Assembly (NCBI GenBank): GCA_003117195.1
Contig: BDSI01000024.1
Coordinates: 719,168-783,167 of the forward strand
DNA: 64,000 nucleotides
Direction of reading: 5' to 3'
Source: Eudorina sp. 2006-703-Eu-15
Lineage: Eukaryota > Chlorophyta > Chlorophyceae > Chlamydomonadales > Volvocaceae
The notes beneath the pieces were generated by a model. It made no database searches. It saw only the letters and a program-made list of their open reading frames with translations, and had not been told where the DNA came from. Shown here piece by piece: positions 12,371 to 24,330 of this stretch. The position numbers and the translations under genes are program-made. Each line of letters begins with the position of its first letter. Position 1 is the first letter of the stretch.

Positions 12371-13168
12371 ATACGCTCCATCACAATAGTTCTCCTTTTT
12401 CTTGCTTGCGGAGCGTAATGCTCGTGCGTATTGACAATCTTTGCATGCCCATGGGTCCGAGTGTTGGGGCTGTCCGGATCGTGGCTTGATAGGGGGCGTT
12501 CGATGCATGGGGGTGTGGGATGATCGAGCCTTGTAGGCGATTGCCCACGGTTACCATAGCCCAGCCAGCGAGCGCTATCCGGCATGAGCCCGCTCCCTTG
12601 ATGGCCTGCCGCGTCTGGGCAAGATCCCTGGGAGGGTTGCTTGGACGTACCGCGCCCCGGACGTACCTGACAGACCTGAATCAGCCGCAAGCGGGGGGTA
12701 TGAGACCGCGAGAAAAAGGGCGTTTAGGTAGAGCTGGGAACTTGACTAAGCCGGACTATGTGCCTGGAGGGGACGGAGTTTTTGCACTTACAGGGGCACA
12801 TCTCCGGTATTGCAAACCAGTGCTTTTGGGCGTTTTGTTTGCCCTTGGGCCTCCGGCTCGTATGGGTATGTGCAGGTATGGGGTTACGCACCTCCAACCA
12901 TGTCACACACACACACACACACACATCTCCGATCGGTTTAGGGATGGAGGGATTTCAGCGACTCTCGCCGGGAACTTTTTGGCCCGTCCTGTTACCTTCT
13001 TGCTGCCTGCGAAGCTGAATTAGCTGAAGCTGTTCGCCTTTCACATACGGATGATATGTTTCACTAGCCCAAGTGCGTGCAATGTAATGTAATGTAATGT
13101 ATACCATGCGTATACCATGTATACCATGCGATACTGTTACAAGGATATTAACACATGCCCCGAGAGTC
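12371..13168. other. Spacer between inverted histone units
   Basis: No gene is recognised and the sequence is unrelated to the matching gap at 6992-7499. It holds a (CA)n run at about 12903-12924 and an (ATGTA)n run at about 13080-13101. Confidence 0.6.
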
Positions 13169-13239
13169 TCCAACATCGAGTCAGACCGGCAAAAACACAT
13201 GAGCAAACACGCTGCTGGATAGCTTCTATGAGAAAGGGT

Positions 13240-13255
13240 GGTGTTGAGAAACACC
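13240..13255 (-). terminator. Histone 3' stem-loop, H3 copy 2
   Basis: GGTGTT-TCTC-AACACC on the minus strand. Confidence 0.93.
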
Positions 13256-13295
13256 GGGTTTTGAGGGGAAGCTCCAGAGAGCCGGGATGTGCTCC

Positions 13296-14392
<1,097 letters not shown>

Positions 14393-14450
14393 GCAACTCG
14401 CATCTCACGCCGGTAGCGGGACTATCCCCACACTGTCCACAAGAAAATTC

Positions 14451-14466
14451 GGTGTTTCTCAACACC
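14451..14466 (+). terminator. Histone 3' stem-loop, H4 copy 2
   Basis: GGTGTT-TCTC-AACACC, 58 bases after the stop. The preceding bases are AATTC rather than the usual CCC, as in H4 copy 1. Confidence 0.93.
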
Positions 14467-14515
14467 ACCATTTCGTATGTGGGCTGTCCTTTGAGGAAAG
14501 ATTGCGCGCGTCCAT

Positions 14516-14880
14516 ACGCGGGTGCTGTGTGGAAGGAGTACCACCGTTACAGATTTCGCCCGTTCAAACCCTTGCGGACGACAGTCGCAGCTCTTCACGT
14601 TTTTCAATGGGAACTTGTGGGGTAACATCATGTCATTGCCACACTCCCGACTGACTCTCGGCAATAGCTGCCATTCATTCACCCAATAAGCGTTCGACGT
14701 ACCGTGATTCCGAAACGCCCAGTCCAACCATTACGTAAAGTAGCCCTACGCCCCGTCCACATTCCTGACACCAGCTGCTCACAGACATCATGACACCGCC
14801 GCCCTCTCGAGGCCCCGCTTCCCCCAACCCCCACACCCAACCGTGATCACTTCAAGTCACAACCCATGCCTCCCCCGCGC
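14516..14880 (-). other. Probable 3' untranslated region of the GTPase gene
   Basis: No gene is seen. A TGTAA signal on the minus strand (TTACA at 14548-14552) would suit a transcript whose stop codon is at 14881. Confidence 0.35.
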
Positions 14881-17800
14881 TCAGTCCACCTCGCCCTGCA
14901 CCTTGGCACCATCTGCCTCCGACACCGCCACCCGGACTACCTCCCTACGGCGCCCCAACCTCCGCGGGCGAGGCCCCCCTCGGACGGACCTTGCTCTGTC
15001 CCGGGCCGGCCCCGCCCCCGGGGCCTCCGGCGCCTCCTCATCCGTTGGGCCGTCCCCCTCGTCCCATGCAGCCTCCGGCTCCGGAACCTCCTCCTCCTGC
15101 TCCCCTTCCGCAGCCGCCAGGTCGGTGCTCCGGCCCGCAACCGCACGCGCGCGCCCCTTCCGCCCAGCGCCGCCCGACTCCGCAGCGGCGGCAGGGGCCG
15201 AAGGCGCGGCCGCTCGCCGCGCAGCAGCGCCGGTGCCCACACTGCCGGCTCGTGTCTTCGGTAGACCGACAGCAGGTCCGTCAGCACTGATGGCGGCTGA
15301 TGCAGTGGAGGACGTGGCCAGGTCTGACCCGGCCAGGGGATCCCAGGACCCGTCGGCAGCGGGGCCGTCGCGATGGCGGCGGCCCCCGGCGTCCTTGGTC
15401 AGTGTGAAGCTGGCAACGTCCTCCTCCTCCTCCACCCGCAGCTCCTCGTCCTCCTCCTCCTCCTCGTCGTCATCCGCCATCTCAAGATCCATCTGGCTCA
15501 GCACATCCAACCTGAGCGTGGGGTCGCCGGGCCGCAGCCGTTCCAGATGTCATCGCAGCAGAGATACAAACCTTCAATATCTGTATCTTTAGCAGGTCCG
15601 CCGGGCTGAAGCTTCTGTGTGCTTCTGTGTGTGTCAGCTCTTGCAAACAACCCAAAGGCGTGTCTTTTAGTGGTAGTGGAGGTGAGGCGAGGGTCGGACC
15701 TCGGCCGCCCTGGGGCAGGCGGGACGGGACCAGAGCGTCCTTGTGTTGACGTCACTGAGCTGTCCACCAGCGGCATGACTCCACGATATGGCCAACATAA
15801 AACAGCATCGCCGCCACATTCACAATGGCCCCCGACTCCCCGATGTCCCCCGACCCGCCCTGCGGCCGCGCCTCTCCCCTGCCCCTTCGCCCCGCCCCGC
15901 ATGACACCCAAGGGGGAAGGGGCCCTTCACTGTCGTTCCCAACTCACCGGGGCCGCTTCAAGATGTCCTCCACGCGGCCTATCACCATGACTTGCTCCCC
16001 GGCGGCTCCACCCGCACCATCGCTCTCATCCTCCTCCTCGTCGTCATCCAGCAGCTCGGCCTCATCGTCCCAATCGGGGAGATCAGCGTCGTCATCGTCA
16101 TCCGTCCCGGCTCCGGCCTCCGCTGCCCGGCTCCCGGCAGCAGCGCCCGCCGGCCCCCGCCGCTGGTCACCCGCGGCGCCGCGCCGCTTCCCGCCCGCGG
16201 CCATGGCGACGCCGTAGCCGGGCAGGTCCTCGTCCTGACGGGGGCGGGGCAGATCGGTAGGCAGATCGGTAGGCATGTTGGTTAAGACGGGGGCGGGGGA
16301 CGGGATTGGGCTCCGGTCAGCCACCCTGACCGGCGAGTCTACGGCACCGGCTTCAGACCTTGCAACTCCTGATACCTGTGATCCCATCAGGCCTCCTGGG
16401 CCCTGATCCAGGTATGATGATGGATGCGGATCATGCCATGACACGATGCCGTCTGGCAGGCAGGCAGTCGGGCAGGCAGGCAGGCCGCGGCATGTTGTTA
16501 CAGGGTACCGGTACGTGACGGGGCCTTTGCGTGGAGCGCGCTACCCGGCCCCGTGCTGCCGCGCCAAGAGCAAGCAGCGCCGCTGGATGTCGGACCGGCG
16601 GAGAGGGACCCGTGCGTCGTACGGCACCCAGACATCGGGATCCGAGCCCCCCTTTTGGGTGCCGCACTCCGTCTGCGTACCTTGAGCGCTGCCATGGCCT
16701 CCCACCAGGCGGGGTCGGAGGTCGGGTCGCCCACGCCGGCTGCGGAAGGCGGGAAGGGGAACATAGGAAATCGGAGGCGAGAGGAGCGGGTCACCAAGTG
16801 CAGTGCAAGTTTGTGTGACGATCGGCAGGCGGCGGGGAGTCCACTGCACCATCTGACAAGCGCACTTGCTTTTGCAGGGGACATGGCCCGACCCATCACG
16901 CCTACTTCCCGCTCAGCTGCACCTGCACCCGCACCCGCGTTTCCCGCCGAGACGGCCCCCTGCAACCGCACCTGCCAGCGCACGCGACCACTCGTCCAGC
17001 GCTGCCGGCTCCTCACCCTCCTCGGCCTCCTCGGCGCCGCGCTCGCCCCGCCACGCGCGCGTCAGTGAGGGCGGCGGCGGGCAGGGCAGCGGCGTCCGCT
17101 GCATCACCTCCACACCGCGGGGCGCCCACACCCGTAACCTGCTTGGACCACGAAACGTGGGCGGGCGGGTGTGGCAGGGAGGGAGGGTGGGAGGGAGAGG
17201 CATTGCGCCGCAACGCGGTCAGGGTCCTGGATAGGTTACCCTCCACGACATCACGCCCTTGACCCACCCTGCCGTGGTGCCGCCATTGCGGCATGCAGCC
17301 CCTCAGCATACCGTGTATGTAGCAATCAGCATGATACAACCACGCGGGTTGCGGGGTACGGTAACTTGCGGGCTGCCCTCCGTTGGCTCGTTTGACTCGA
17401 TAACCTCGGTCCCTTCGCCTCTCGGTACCCCGCAGGTCTGAATGAAGGGTGAGCCGCCCTGCCCTGTGCGCCCGGGGGCGGGGGGCGAGGGTTTGCGACC
17501 CGGCCGCCGCTGCGCTGCGGCCCGCGCTGCAGCATGCGCGGCCTGAGACGCCCGAGCAGCAGCGAGCAGCGGTCCGCGCGGCGAGCGGTCCATCGCGGAC
17601 GCGGTGCCGAGGGCTGCCGACCGGTCCCCAAAGCAGTGTCCCCCAAACAACGCCTCCCGCGGAGAGCGCAGACTGAGACGCCGTCTCCAAGACCGCCATG
17701 ACATAAAAAACAAGCGGCCGAGCTCTCCCTCCCCGGTCCCCGCACCTGACGGCTTGCTTGGCGCCGGGCGCCCACACCGACACCCAGCCCGGCAGCCCCG

Positions 17801-20800
17801 ACACCGCCAAATCCGCCAGCGCCGCGTTACCGGCGGCGCCGTTGGCCCGTATCACCATGTCGTGCGGCTGCAGTCCGCCCCGCGCCGCCACCGAATCGGT
17901 GCACACGAGCACCTTCCCGCCGCTGCCGCTGCCGCCGTAGTCGACCTCCAGGTGCTTGTCGGCCTGGGGGCGCGTGTGGGGTGGGGGTTAAATTGAAAAA
18001 AGAAATAAACCCGAAGAACGGACCGGGGTGGGGGGCACAGGAAGTTGCGTGACATGCTGCTACTGCGCTGCTGCCAGGGCAAAGGTCCGGGAGCGGGATT
18101 GTTTCGTGTAGCACAGGAGGTGGGGGTTAAATTGAAAAAAGAAAGAAACCCGAAACGAACCCGGGCACACCCAGAAATGTTCAGAATGGCGAGATACCGA
18201 CGGGAGGTGGGTGGGGCTGCGAGAGGGGCGAGGACCAGACAGCATGCGCGGCCGCCAGTGCCCCAACGACATCCGGTCACATCCGGCCGCTAGCTGCAAA
18301 CGAGTCTACCCCCGAGGCCCCATCACGGGACCCTGTCACCAGCAAAGCACCCCCCTCCCCGGGTGCCCGGGTCCGTTCTTCTAGGGCTTATTTCGTTTTT
18401 CAATACAACCCCCCTCCCCGGGAGCCCACAGTGGTGGGCACGGCCCCCTGCATCGGCAGACACCGTGCGCCCCCCCCCCCGCAACAGCCCCACGGACGTC
18501 CCCCACGACAGGGCCGCGCACGGACGGACCTGCAGGCCACCGCGCCGCCGTACCGCGACCGCACCGCCCTACCGGAATGTACGGCAGTCCCACCGCCCGC
18601 ATCGTCGAAGGACCGTAGAACACGAGTGCTGTACTGGGTGGCCCGGACAGCACGTCCACCCGAACCAGGTCGCTCCAAAGGTAGGTCGCCCGAACCGGCG
18701 AGGAGGGGTCCCCACCAGCGGGGGCTGACGCAGCGGCGCGGACCCCGGCAGCCTCCAACCGCCCGCCGCCGCCGCTCCGCCGCGCGCCGGCGTCCAGGCC
18801 CGTGATCGGTATGCCGTACTCATCCGTCGGCTGATAGTCCACGATCTTCAGCCCGCCGCGGCCCTGTCGTACAACACCGCCGCCGCTGGTCCCCGCAGCG
18901 CCGCCGCGCGCGCCGTCGCCGTCGTGTTCATCGCCGTCGCCGTCGTTATCGTCGCCGCCGTTGTCGTCGTGCCCTTCCGCGAGCTCGGCCGGAAGCGACG
19001 GTACGTATCCCGCCAAACGGCGGCGCGGGTGCAGCAGCCGGAGCTCGGAGGGCGACAGCATGTGCGGGATGCGGTGGTGGAGGTGGACGCCGGGGGTGTC
19101 TGGGGCCGGGGGGGACAGGGGCGGGGCGGGGCGGGGCGAGGGGGCGGCAGCTCGCGAGGGTGATGAGCCGAATGGCAAGGCCAGCCGCACCCATGGGCCG
19201 GCGTTGGGAGACTCCCCGCCACCCCGCCACCCTGGGAAGACGCGACCAACGCTGGCCGGGAATGCAGACGAGTAGGGTGGGTAGGACGTCAGGCTACGGG
19301 CTACTTGCGCTGCAGCGCTTGCCGACGCCAGTTCCTTCCGGGCTCCGCCCACCCCCACCTCACCTCACCCCATCCCACCCATCCACCCACACACCCAACC
19401 CACCATACAGGATTCCCCCGCTGGAGAAGGCCCTCAACGGAATGAGCCCCAAGGTGGTTCCCGGCATGGCGCTCTCCACCGGGAGGTACCTGCGTGGGGG
19501 CGCCGGGGGGGGGCGCAAGGGTGCAGGAAATGGGTCGAGATCTTCAAACTGTGCTGCTGCCAGAAGAAGGGTGGGGGACCAGGGGCGGGATTGATGAGGG
19601 CAACCACTGCCAGTTGCAAGGCGTGTATGCAGCCGTCCAATCCAGGGCAAAAGGGCCGGCGTCCCTTCCTCGCACTCTCGATTCCAACAACTTCCGCCGC
19701 CTCCAGCCCAGCGCACGGAGCCCAGAGCACCCACGCGCAACACCCCGCAACCGTGACCCTCCCGTAACCTCCCCGCCCCATTCTCCCCTCCCCCCAAAAC
19801 ACCCCCATCCCCCCTCGCCGTCTGGCTCCATCACCACACATTCATCCCGCGCAACACGCACGCCTGCTGCCCCGGTCCCCGGTCCCCGGCCATGCGCGCT
19901 GCCCCCGCGCCACCCCCCCGGCCCCCCGCGCCACGCCTCGCCTGCCGGTCCCGATGGCCGCCGGGTCGGTCTTGGCCATCTCCTTGAGCATCGCCCGCAC
20001 GAAGGCGCTCTTGCCCACATTGGCCGCCCCCACCACGTACACGTCGCGGGACTTGCGCTCCCGGCAGATGCGCGCCACCGCCGCCGACATGCCTGCAGCG
20101 CCGACCGCGTCCCGCCGTCCACCCCGGGGTAGCAGCATGGCCGCGGTGCCCGATGGGGTGGTGGTGGTGGTGGTGGTGGAGGGGGGTGTCAGGGAGCGGC
20201 GCATGCCGCACGCCGCATGCGGGGGGAGAGACACTCCGCCCTGTGGGGCAATCCGCACAACGCTGCTGGTCTGGTCTGGTCTGTGGGCCTTCGGCCCTCG
20301 TCGAGACGTTGCCTGGAGGGTCACCCCGACCTGGCCAACACTGTAACGCTAAAATGTGACGGGATCTGTGACTGGATCTGTGGCTGTAACTCCGCGACAG
20401 GGGGACAGCTCGCTGGGGTCCGGTCTTCGCTGCCATGCGTGTCAGACTCCCGCACAGTGTGGTCGGGCGACCACGCAGGTTCGATATTCAATCTGCTGCG
20501 GCATCTTCCCCTCCTTCCCCCCGGGCAGCTCACCGTCTCCAGTGTGGCTCGAGACCAGGTGCACGGACACCACGTTGAGCTTCTTAGACGCCGCAGCGCC
20601 CGACAGCCACTCCGCCACGTCCCTCAGCCGGCAGCCCTACGTGGCCACACACAACAGAGGACGATAGGCCATAGCGTCAAAGACGACTATGACACAGTGT
20701 CATAGGTCGTGGATCAAAGATCGCCCCCTTGGGTGCGGGCAGGGCCCACCATGTAACGGGCGGGCCGCATTGAAGCCCTTCCGGCCACGCAGCTGCGGCG

Positions 20801-23800
20801 CCCTCCCCGCTCCCCCCGGGCCCTCCCTCGTTCCTCCCTCCCGGCCCCCCCCGGAGCTCGCCCACACGCACCTCCGGCAGCAGGTCCATCTTGGTCCCCA
20901 CCAGCACCATGGGGTTGCGCCCCACCATGTCCCGCACCCGGGCCATCAAGGTGCCGGACGCGTCCGTCAGGTCCACCAGCAGCACGATCACCGCGGCCCG
21001 CAGCGCCAACTGGGGGCGGGGCGGGGCGGGGCGGGGCGGGTTAATATTTATAGTACGTCCTACTTCAAGGGCGGCGTCAGCCAACCGGACAACTACTGCA
21101 CAATCGGTATTTTTCGCGATTTCGCTGCCTTTATTGACAAAAAGGGGGGAGAGGAGGACGCGAAGGGGAGAACAGAGCGAATGGGTGGGCATAGGGAGGC
21201 CGACCTAACGCAAGGCGCGACGGGGCAGAAGTGGGTGCGGGGGGCTGGCAGTTGATACACACCGGAAGGGGCAGGGAGGTGCCCCAATGCCCGTTGGCCA
21301 CAGAGCCTACTGCCTTCCGCCGGCACGACTCAGGTCCCTCGTCTCCACACCACACCACACCACACCGCACCACACCGCGGTACCTACCGGCGTCAGTTGC
21401 GACCGCAGCTGCTCCGGAGTGATCAGCACCTGCGGATTCAAACAGCGGGGGGTCCAGGAGGCCATCCAGCCCGGGGGGAGGTGGGCACACATCGGGCGCC
21501 GCACGGGCTACTCGTGGGCCGCATGTCTCGCGGGCCGGCGGCTGTCAAGTCGGTGCACCCGCCCGCTGTCCTCCCGGTGGGTGGGGCCGGGTGCCCGGCG
21601 AGGGGGAGGCCATGGCGGGCGGCTACACACATTCAGAGTGGAGGCCCCAGGAGGAGGAGGAGGGGGAGCTTGCGGGTGCGTCCCGGCATGAAGCCAAGTG
21701 CAGACGGACATACGCTGCCGGGCCGCACACCTCGCTAGCTGAAACCACTGCCCACTCGATTGCCCCCGCCCGCCTGGAAGCAGTGCAACCCAGGACCCCG
21801 GGTGGCCTTTTGCCCGGTCCAAGTGCACCATGCAGCGCAGTCGGCCCCGGGGACGTCCCTTGGAGCCCAGATCCGCGCCGCTGCTCCCGATTCACCTTGT
21901 CCAAGAGGGTGGCGGGAGCCGCCTCCTGCCCCGCTGGATCCCCGGCCGCTGCACCAGCCGCCGCAGCTGCTCTCTGGGCTGCTGCAGCCCCGCCGCTGCT
22001 GCTGCCCTGTGCCGCCCCGGACACGACGTCCTGGGAGGGCGCTGCCGCGGCGGCTGTGGCGCCCGGGGGACCGTTGGCGCCCATCAGCTGCCGCAGCTGG
22101 AGCTTTTGCGTGAAGTCCTGCAGCAGCAACAGAATCAGACCATTCGATCGATCGGCTGTCTGCAACTTTCCAATTAAATATCCCACCGGACCGCACATTG
22201 TGAGTGTTTCGACAACACCTTCCCCCCGGGGCCCCGATGTCCGACCTGGCGAGGCAGATAGGGCGGGGGGAGGGACTGCGAGGCGTCAGCCGCCTGCAGG
22301 CGGCTTGGGCGGCAGATGCCGAGTCATCCTTCCGCTGCCGCGGACAACCCGCCATCGGGGGCCCTCGGGTGCTACACACCACACCACACCACACCACACC
22401 ACACCACACCGCCGCATACCGCCTGCTGCTGCGTCTGTCCCTCCCCTTGGTGGCAGGCCCCCGGCCGGGCGAGTGCTTCAGTCGGGTATGGCGAGGCATG
22501 GCGCCAGAGACCCGGTGTGTGTCAGGTGGTCGCGACATCTCCCTGACCCTCGGACCGGGGTAGCCGCCCTGGGGCAGTGATGTGCCGTACACCCGTACTG
22601 CCCAGTTGAAGCGCCCTAAGATCCCGTACATCCCTTGGTGCTTCAGGCTCCTGGTCTGTGGCCGGTCCTTCCGTCCGCAGGTGGTAGGGGGCTGCTGGCA
22701 GCTGCTGCCTCTCTCTCTCCCCCCTCTCTCTCTGGGGGACATGTCAGACCCGTTGCACCTTTGTGGGCCCGGCCCCCTCACCCGGACCACCAACGCCACT
22801 CGCACCCTCACCTTCCATTCCCTTACACCCCCACTGCCCGCCCTCACCCCCTCCTCGGCCTTCAGTCAGCACATCCTAACACCCACCTGCACAGCCGGGA
22901 TCATGGCCCCGTTGCACAGCTCGCTGCAGCGCTGGCACAGCACCCGGTCCAGCTGCCGCCGCTGCTTCTTCACCACGTACTTGTCGGGGGCCACGTAGCC
23001 GGCGCCCAGAGGCACCTCGGTCTGCAGCGGCGCGCCGCAGCCGTAACAGCAGCCCTGCGCAGACCGGGGGGACCCGCGGGGACACCAAATCAACGACACG
23101 GCGCAATCCATAGTCAGCGTGGTGGGCTCGGAATGACCGGAGTACCCACCGAGGGTTCGTTTCTGGGTCTGGCCTTTCCTCTTAGCCCACCGTCGGTTCG
23201 TTACTGGGTCTGGCCTTTCCTCTTAGCCCACCGTCGGTTCGTTACTGGGTCTGGCCTTTCTTCTTAGCCCACCGACGCGGCGCATCTTAACTCGGTGGAT
23301 ACACCGAAGCGGCAGGGCTGGGTCGCTGGGGTACAAGGGCAGTGTGCTATCTGGGTTCTGCAGGATATGGGTAACGGTCCCGGGGGAGATGCCCTCCAGA
23401 CAACATCCGACATGAGCAAGGGTGCGGTGCCGCGCCACGACTGGCATGAGGTGCAAACTCTGGGCCAGGCCTGATGTGGGTCCATCCCTGGGCGCGTGGT
23501 GGGTGGGGCTGACAGTCCAGGCAGGGGGGTCCCGGCTGCCATGGGGGTCATGAGCGTGCCAACACCTGGCGGCCATGGGGGTCATGAGCGTGCCAACACC
23601 TGGCGGCCGGGGGGGTCATGAGCGTGCCAACACCTGGCGGCCGGGGGGGTCATGAGCGTGCCAACACCTGGCGGCCATGGGGGTCGTGAGCGTGCCAACA
23701 CCCGGCTGCCATGGGGGTCATGAGCGTGCCAACACCTGGCGGCCGGGGGGGTCATGAGCGTGCCAACACCTGGCGGCCGGGGGGGTCATGAGCGTGCCAA

Positions 23801-24330
23801 CACCTGGCGGCCGGCGGCCGGGGGGGTCATGAGCGTGCCAACACCTGGCGGCCGGGGGGGTCATGAGCGTGCCAACACCTGGCGGCCGGGAGGGTCATGA
23901 GCGTGCCAACACCTGGCGGCCGGGAAGCCATGCACTCCGCGAGGTGCCCTGAGCTTACTTGGCTGCTGCGGGACGCTGCCGCCGCCTTGTCTGCGACACG
24001 GGCCGCCCTGCGCGCCTCGCGCTCCCGTTCCGACCTCCTGTTGCCGCCGTGCTGAGGGGCGAAGGAACGCGGCCTGGGGAAGTCATCCGCGTCCTGGTCG
24101 TTGCGCCGAGCGGGCCCGTTCGCATGTGTCGGTTGGTTCCGGTGGTTGACGCTGTCGCTGACTCGGGGTTTCGGCTTCGCGTGGTGCTCCCCAGCGGCCC
24201 ATTCAGATGCTTCATTGAATTCGGGGCGCCTGTTAGGTTTGCCGCGGTCTGCACCACGAGCTGCGGTCGCAGCCTTAAATACCGCACAACTGCGCCGTGG
24301 AACTGGCACCGCCCTGCAAGGACGGTTCAT
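14881..24330 (-). CDS. BPG2: Chloroplast YqeH/BPG2-type circularly permuted GTPase
   Basis: YqeH-family GTPases assemble the small ribosomal subunit; plant BPG2 acts in chloroplast rRNA maturation. Core exons, in order: 23959-24330, 22887-23054, 21896-22117, 21388-21429, 20872-21009, 20534-20636, 19942-20092, 19404-19489, 18573-19099, 17746-17963, 16972-17138. Residues 1-30 are Arg/Ala-rich like a transit peptide. A CxxC pair at 127/130 and a second at 164/167 form the YqeH zinc finger. G4 (GTKMD, ~306) precedes G1 (GAANVGKS, ~370), PGTTL (~408) and DTPGV (~428), the permuted order. LRVWAPRGVEVMQRTPLP matches the conserved C-terminal block. Reading through exon 11 gives a stop at 16913 (750 residues). 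Splicing at 16972 to 16681-16739, 15948-16234 and 14881-15511 keeps phase and adds an acidic tail (1,056 residues). I prefer the long form. Exon 7 needs a GC donor. Confidence 0.85.
17982..18413. mobile_element. MITE-like inverted-repeat insertion in a GTPase intron
   Basis: The arm at about 17982-18026 (core AATTGAAAAAAGAAATAAAC) is repeated inverted at about 18368-18413 with a few mismatches. A further direct copy lies at about 18118-18153. The whole lies in the intron between GTPase exons 9 and 10. It could be a non-autonomous DNA transposon with a nested arm; I see no coding sequence. Confidence 0.5.
19118..19142 (+). repeat. (GGGGC)n tract at a GTPase splice acceptor
   Basis: On the transcribed strand this is a C-rich run just upstream of GTPase exon 9. 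On the plus strand it could fold as a G-quadruplex. Confidence 0.7.
21011..21040 (+). repeat. (GGGGC)n tract at a GTPase splice acceptor
   Basis: The complement forms the C-rich tract that ends directly at the AG acceptor of GTPase exon 5 (first base 21009). The same pentamer sits at the exon 9 acceptor. Confidence 0.75.
21345..21380. repeat. (ACACC)n microsatellite
   Basis: ACACC-type pentamers in a GTPase intron, partly interrupted by CGC. A second tract of the same unit lies at about 22373-22411, in the intron before exon 3. Confidence 0.8.
22373..22411. repeat. (CACAC)n-type microsatellite
   Basis: Repeated ACACC units in the intron between GTPase exons 2 and 3. Confidence 0.8.
23144..23276. 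repeat. 41-bp tandem repeat, 3 copies
   Basis: Three near-identical units containing GGGTCTGGCCTTTCCTCTTA lie in intron 1 of the GTPase gene. Confidence 0.85.
23532..23930. repeat. 34-bp minisatellite, about 11 copies
   Basis: The unit contains GTCATGAGCGTGCCAACACC followed by TGGCGGCC and a G run of variable length. About 11 copies fill much of intron 1 of the GTPase gene. Confidence 0.92.

Noticed and set aside
23532..23930. CRISPR-like array
   Set aside because: Units are directly adjacent with no unique spacers and lie in a nuclear intron; it is a minisatellite.
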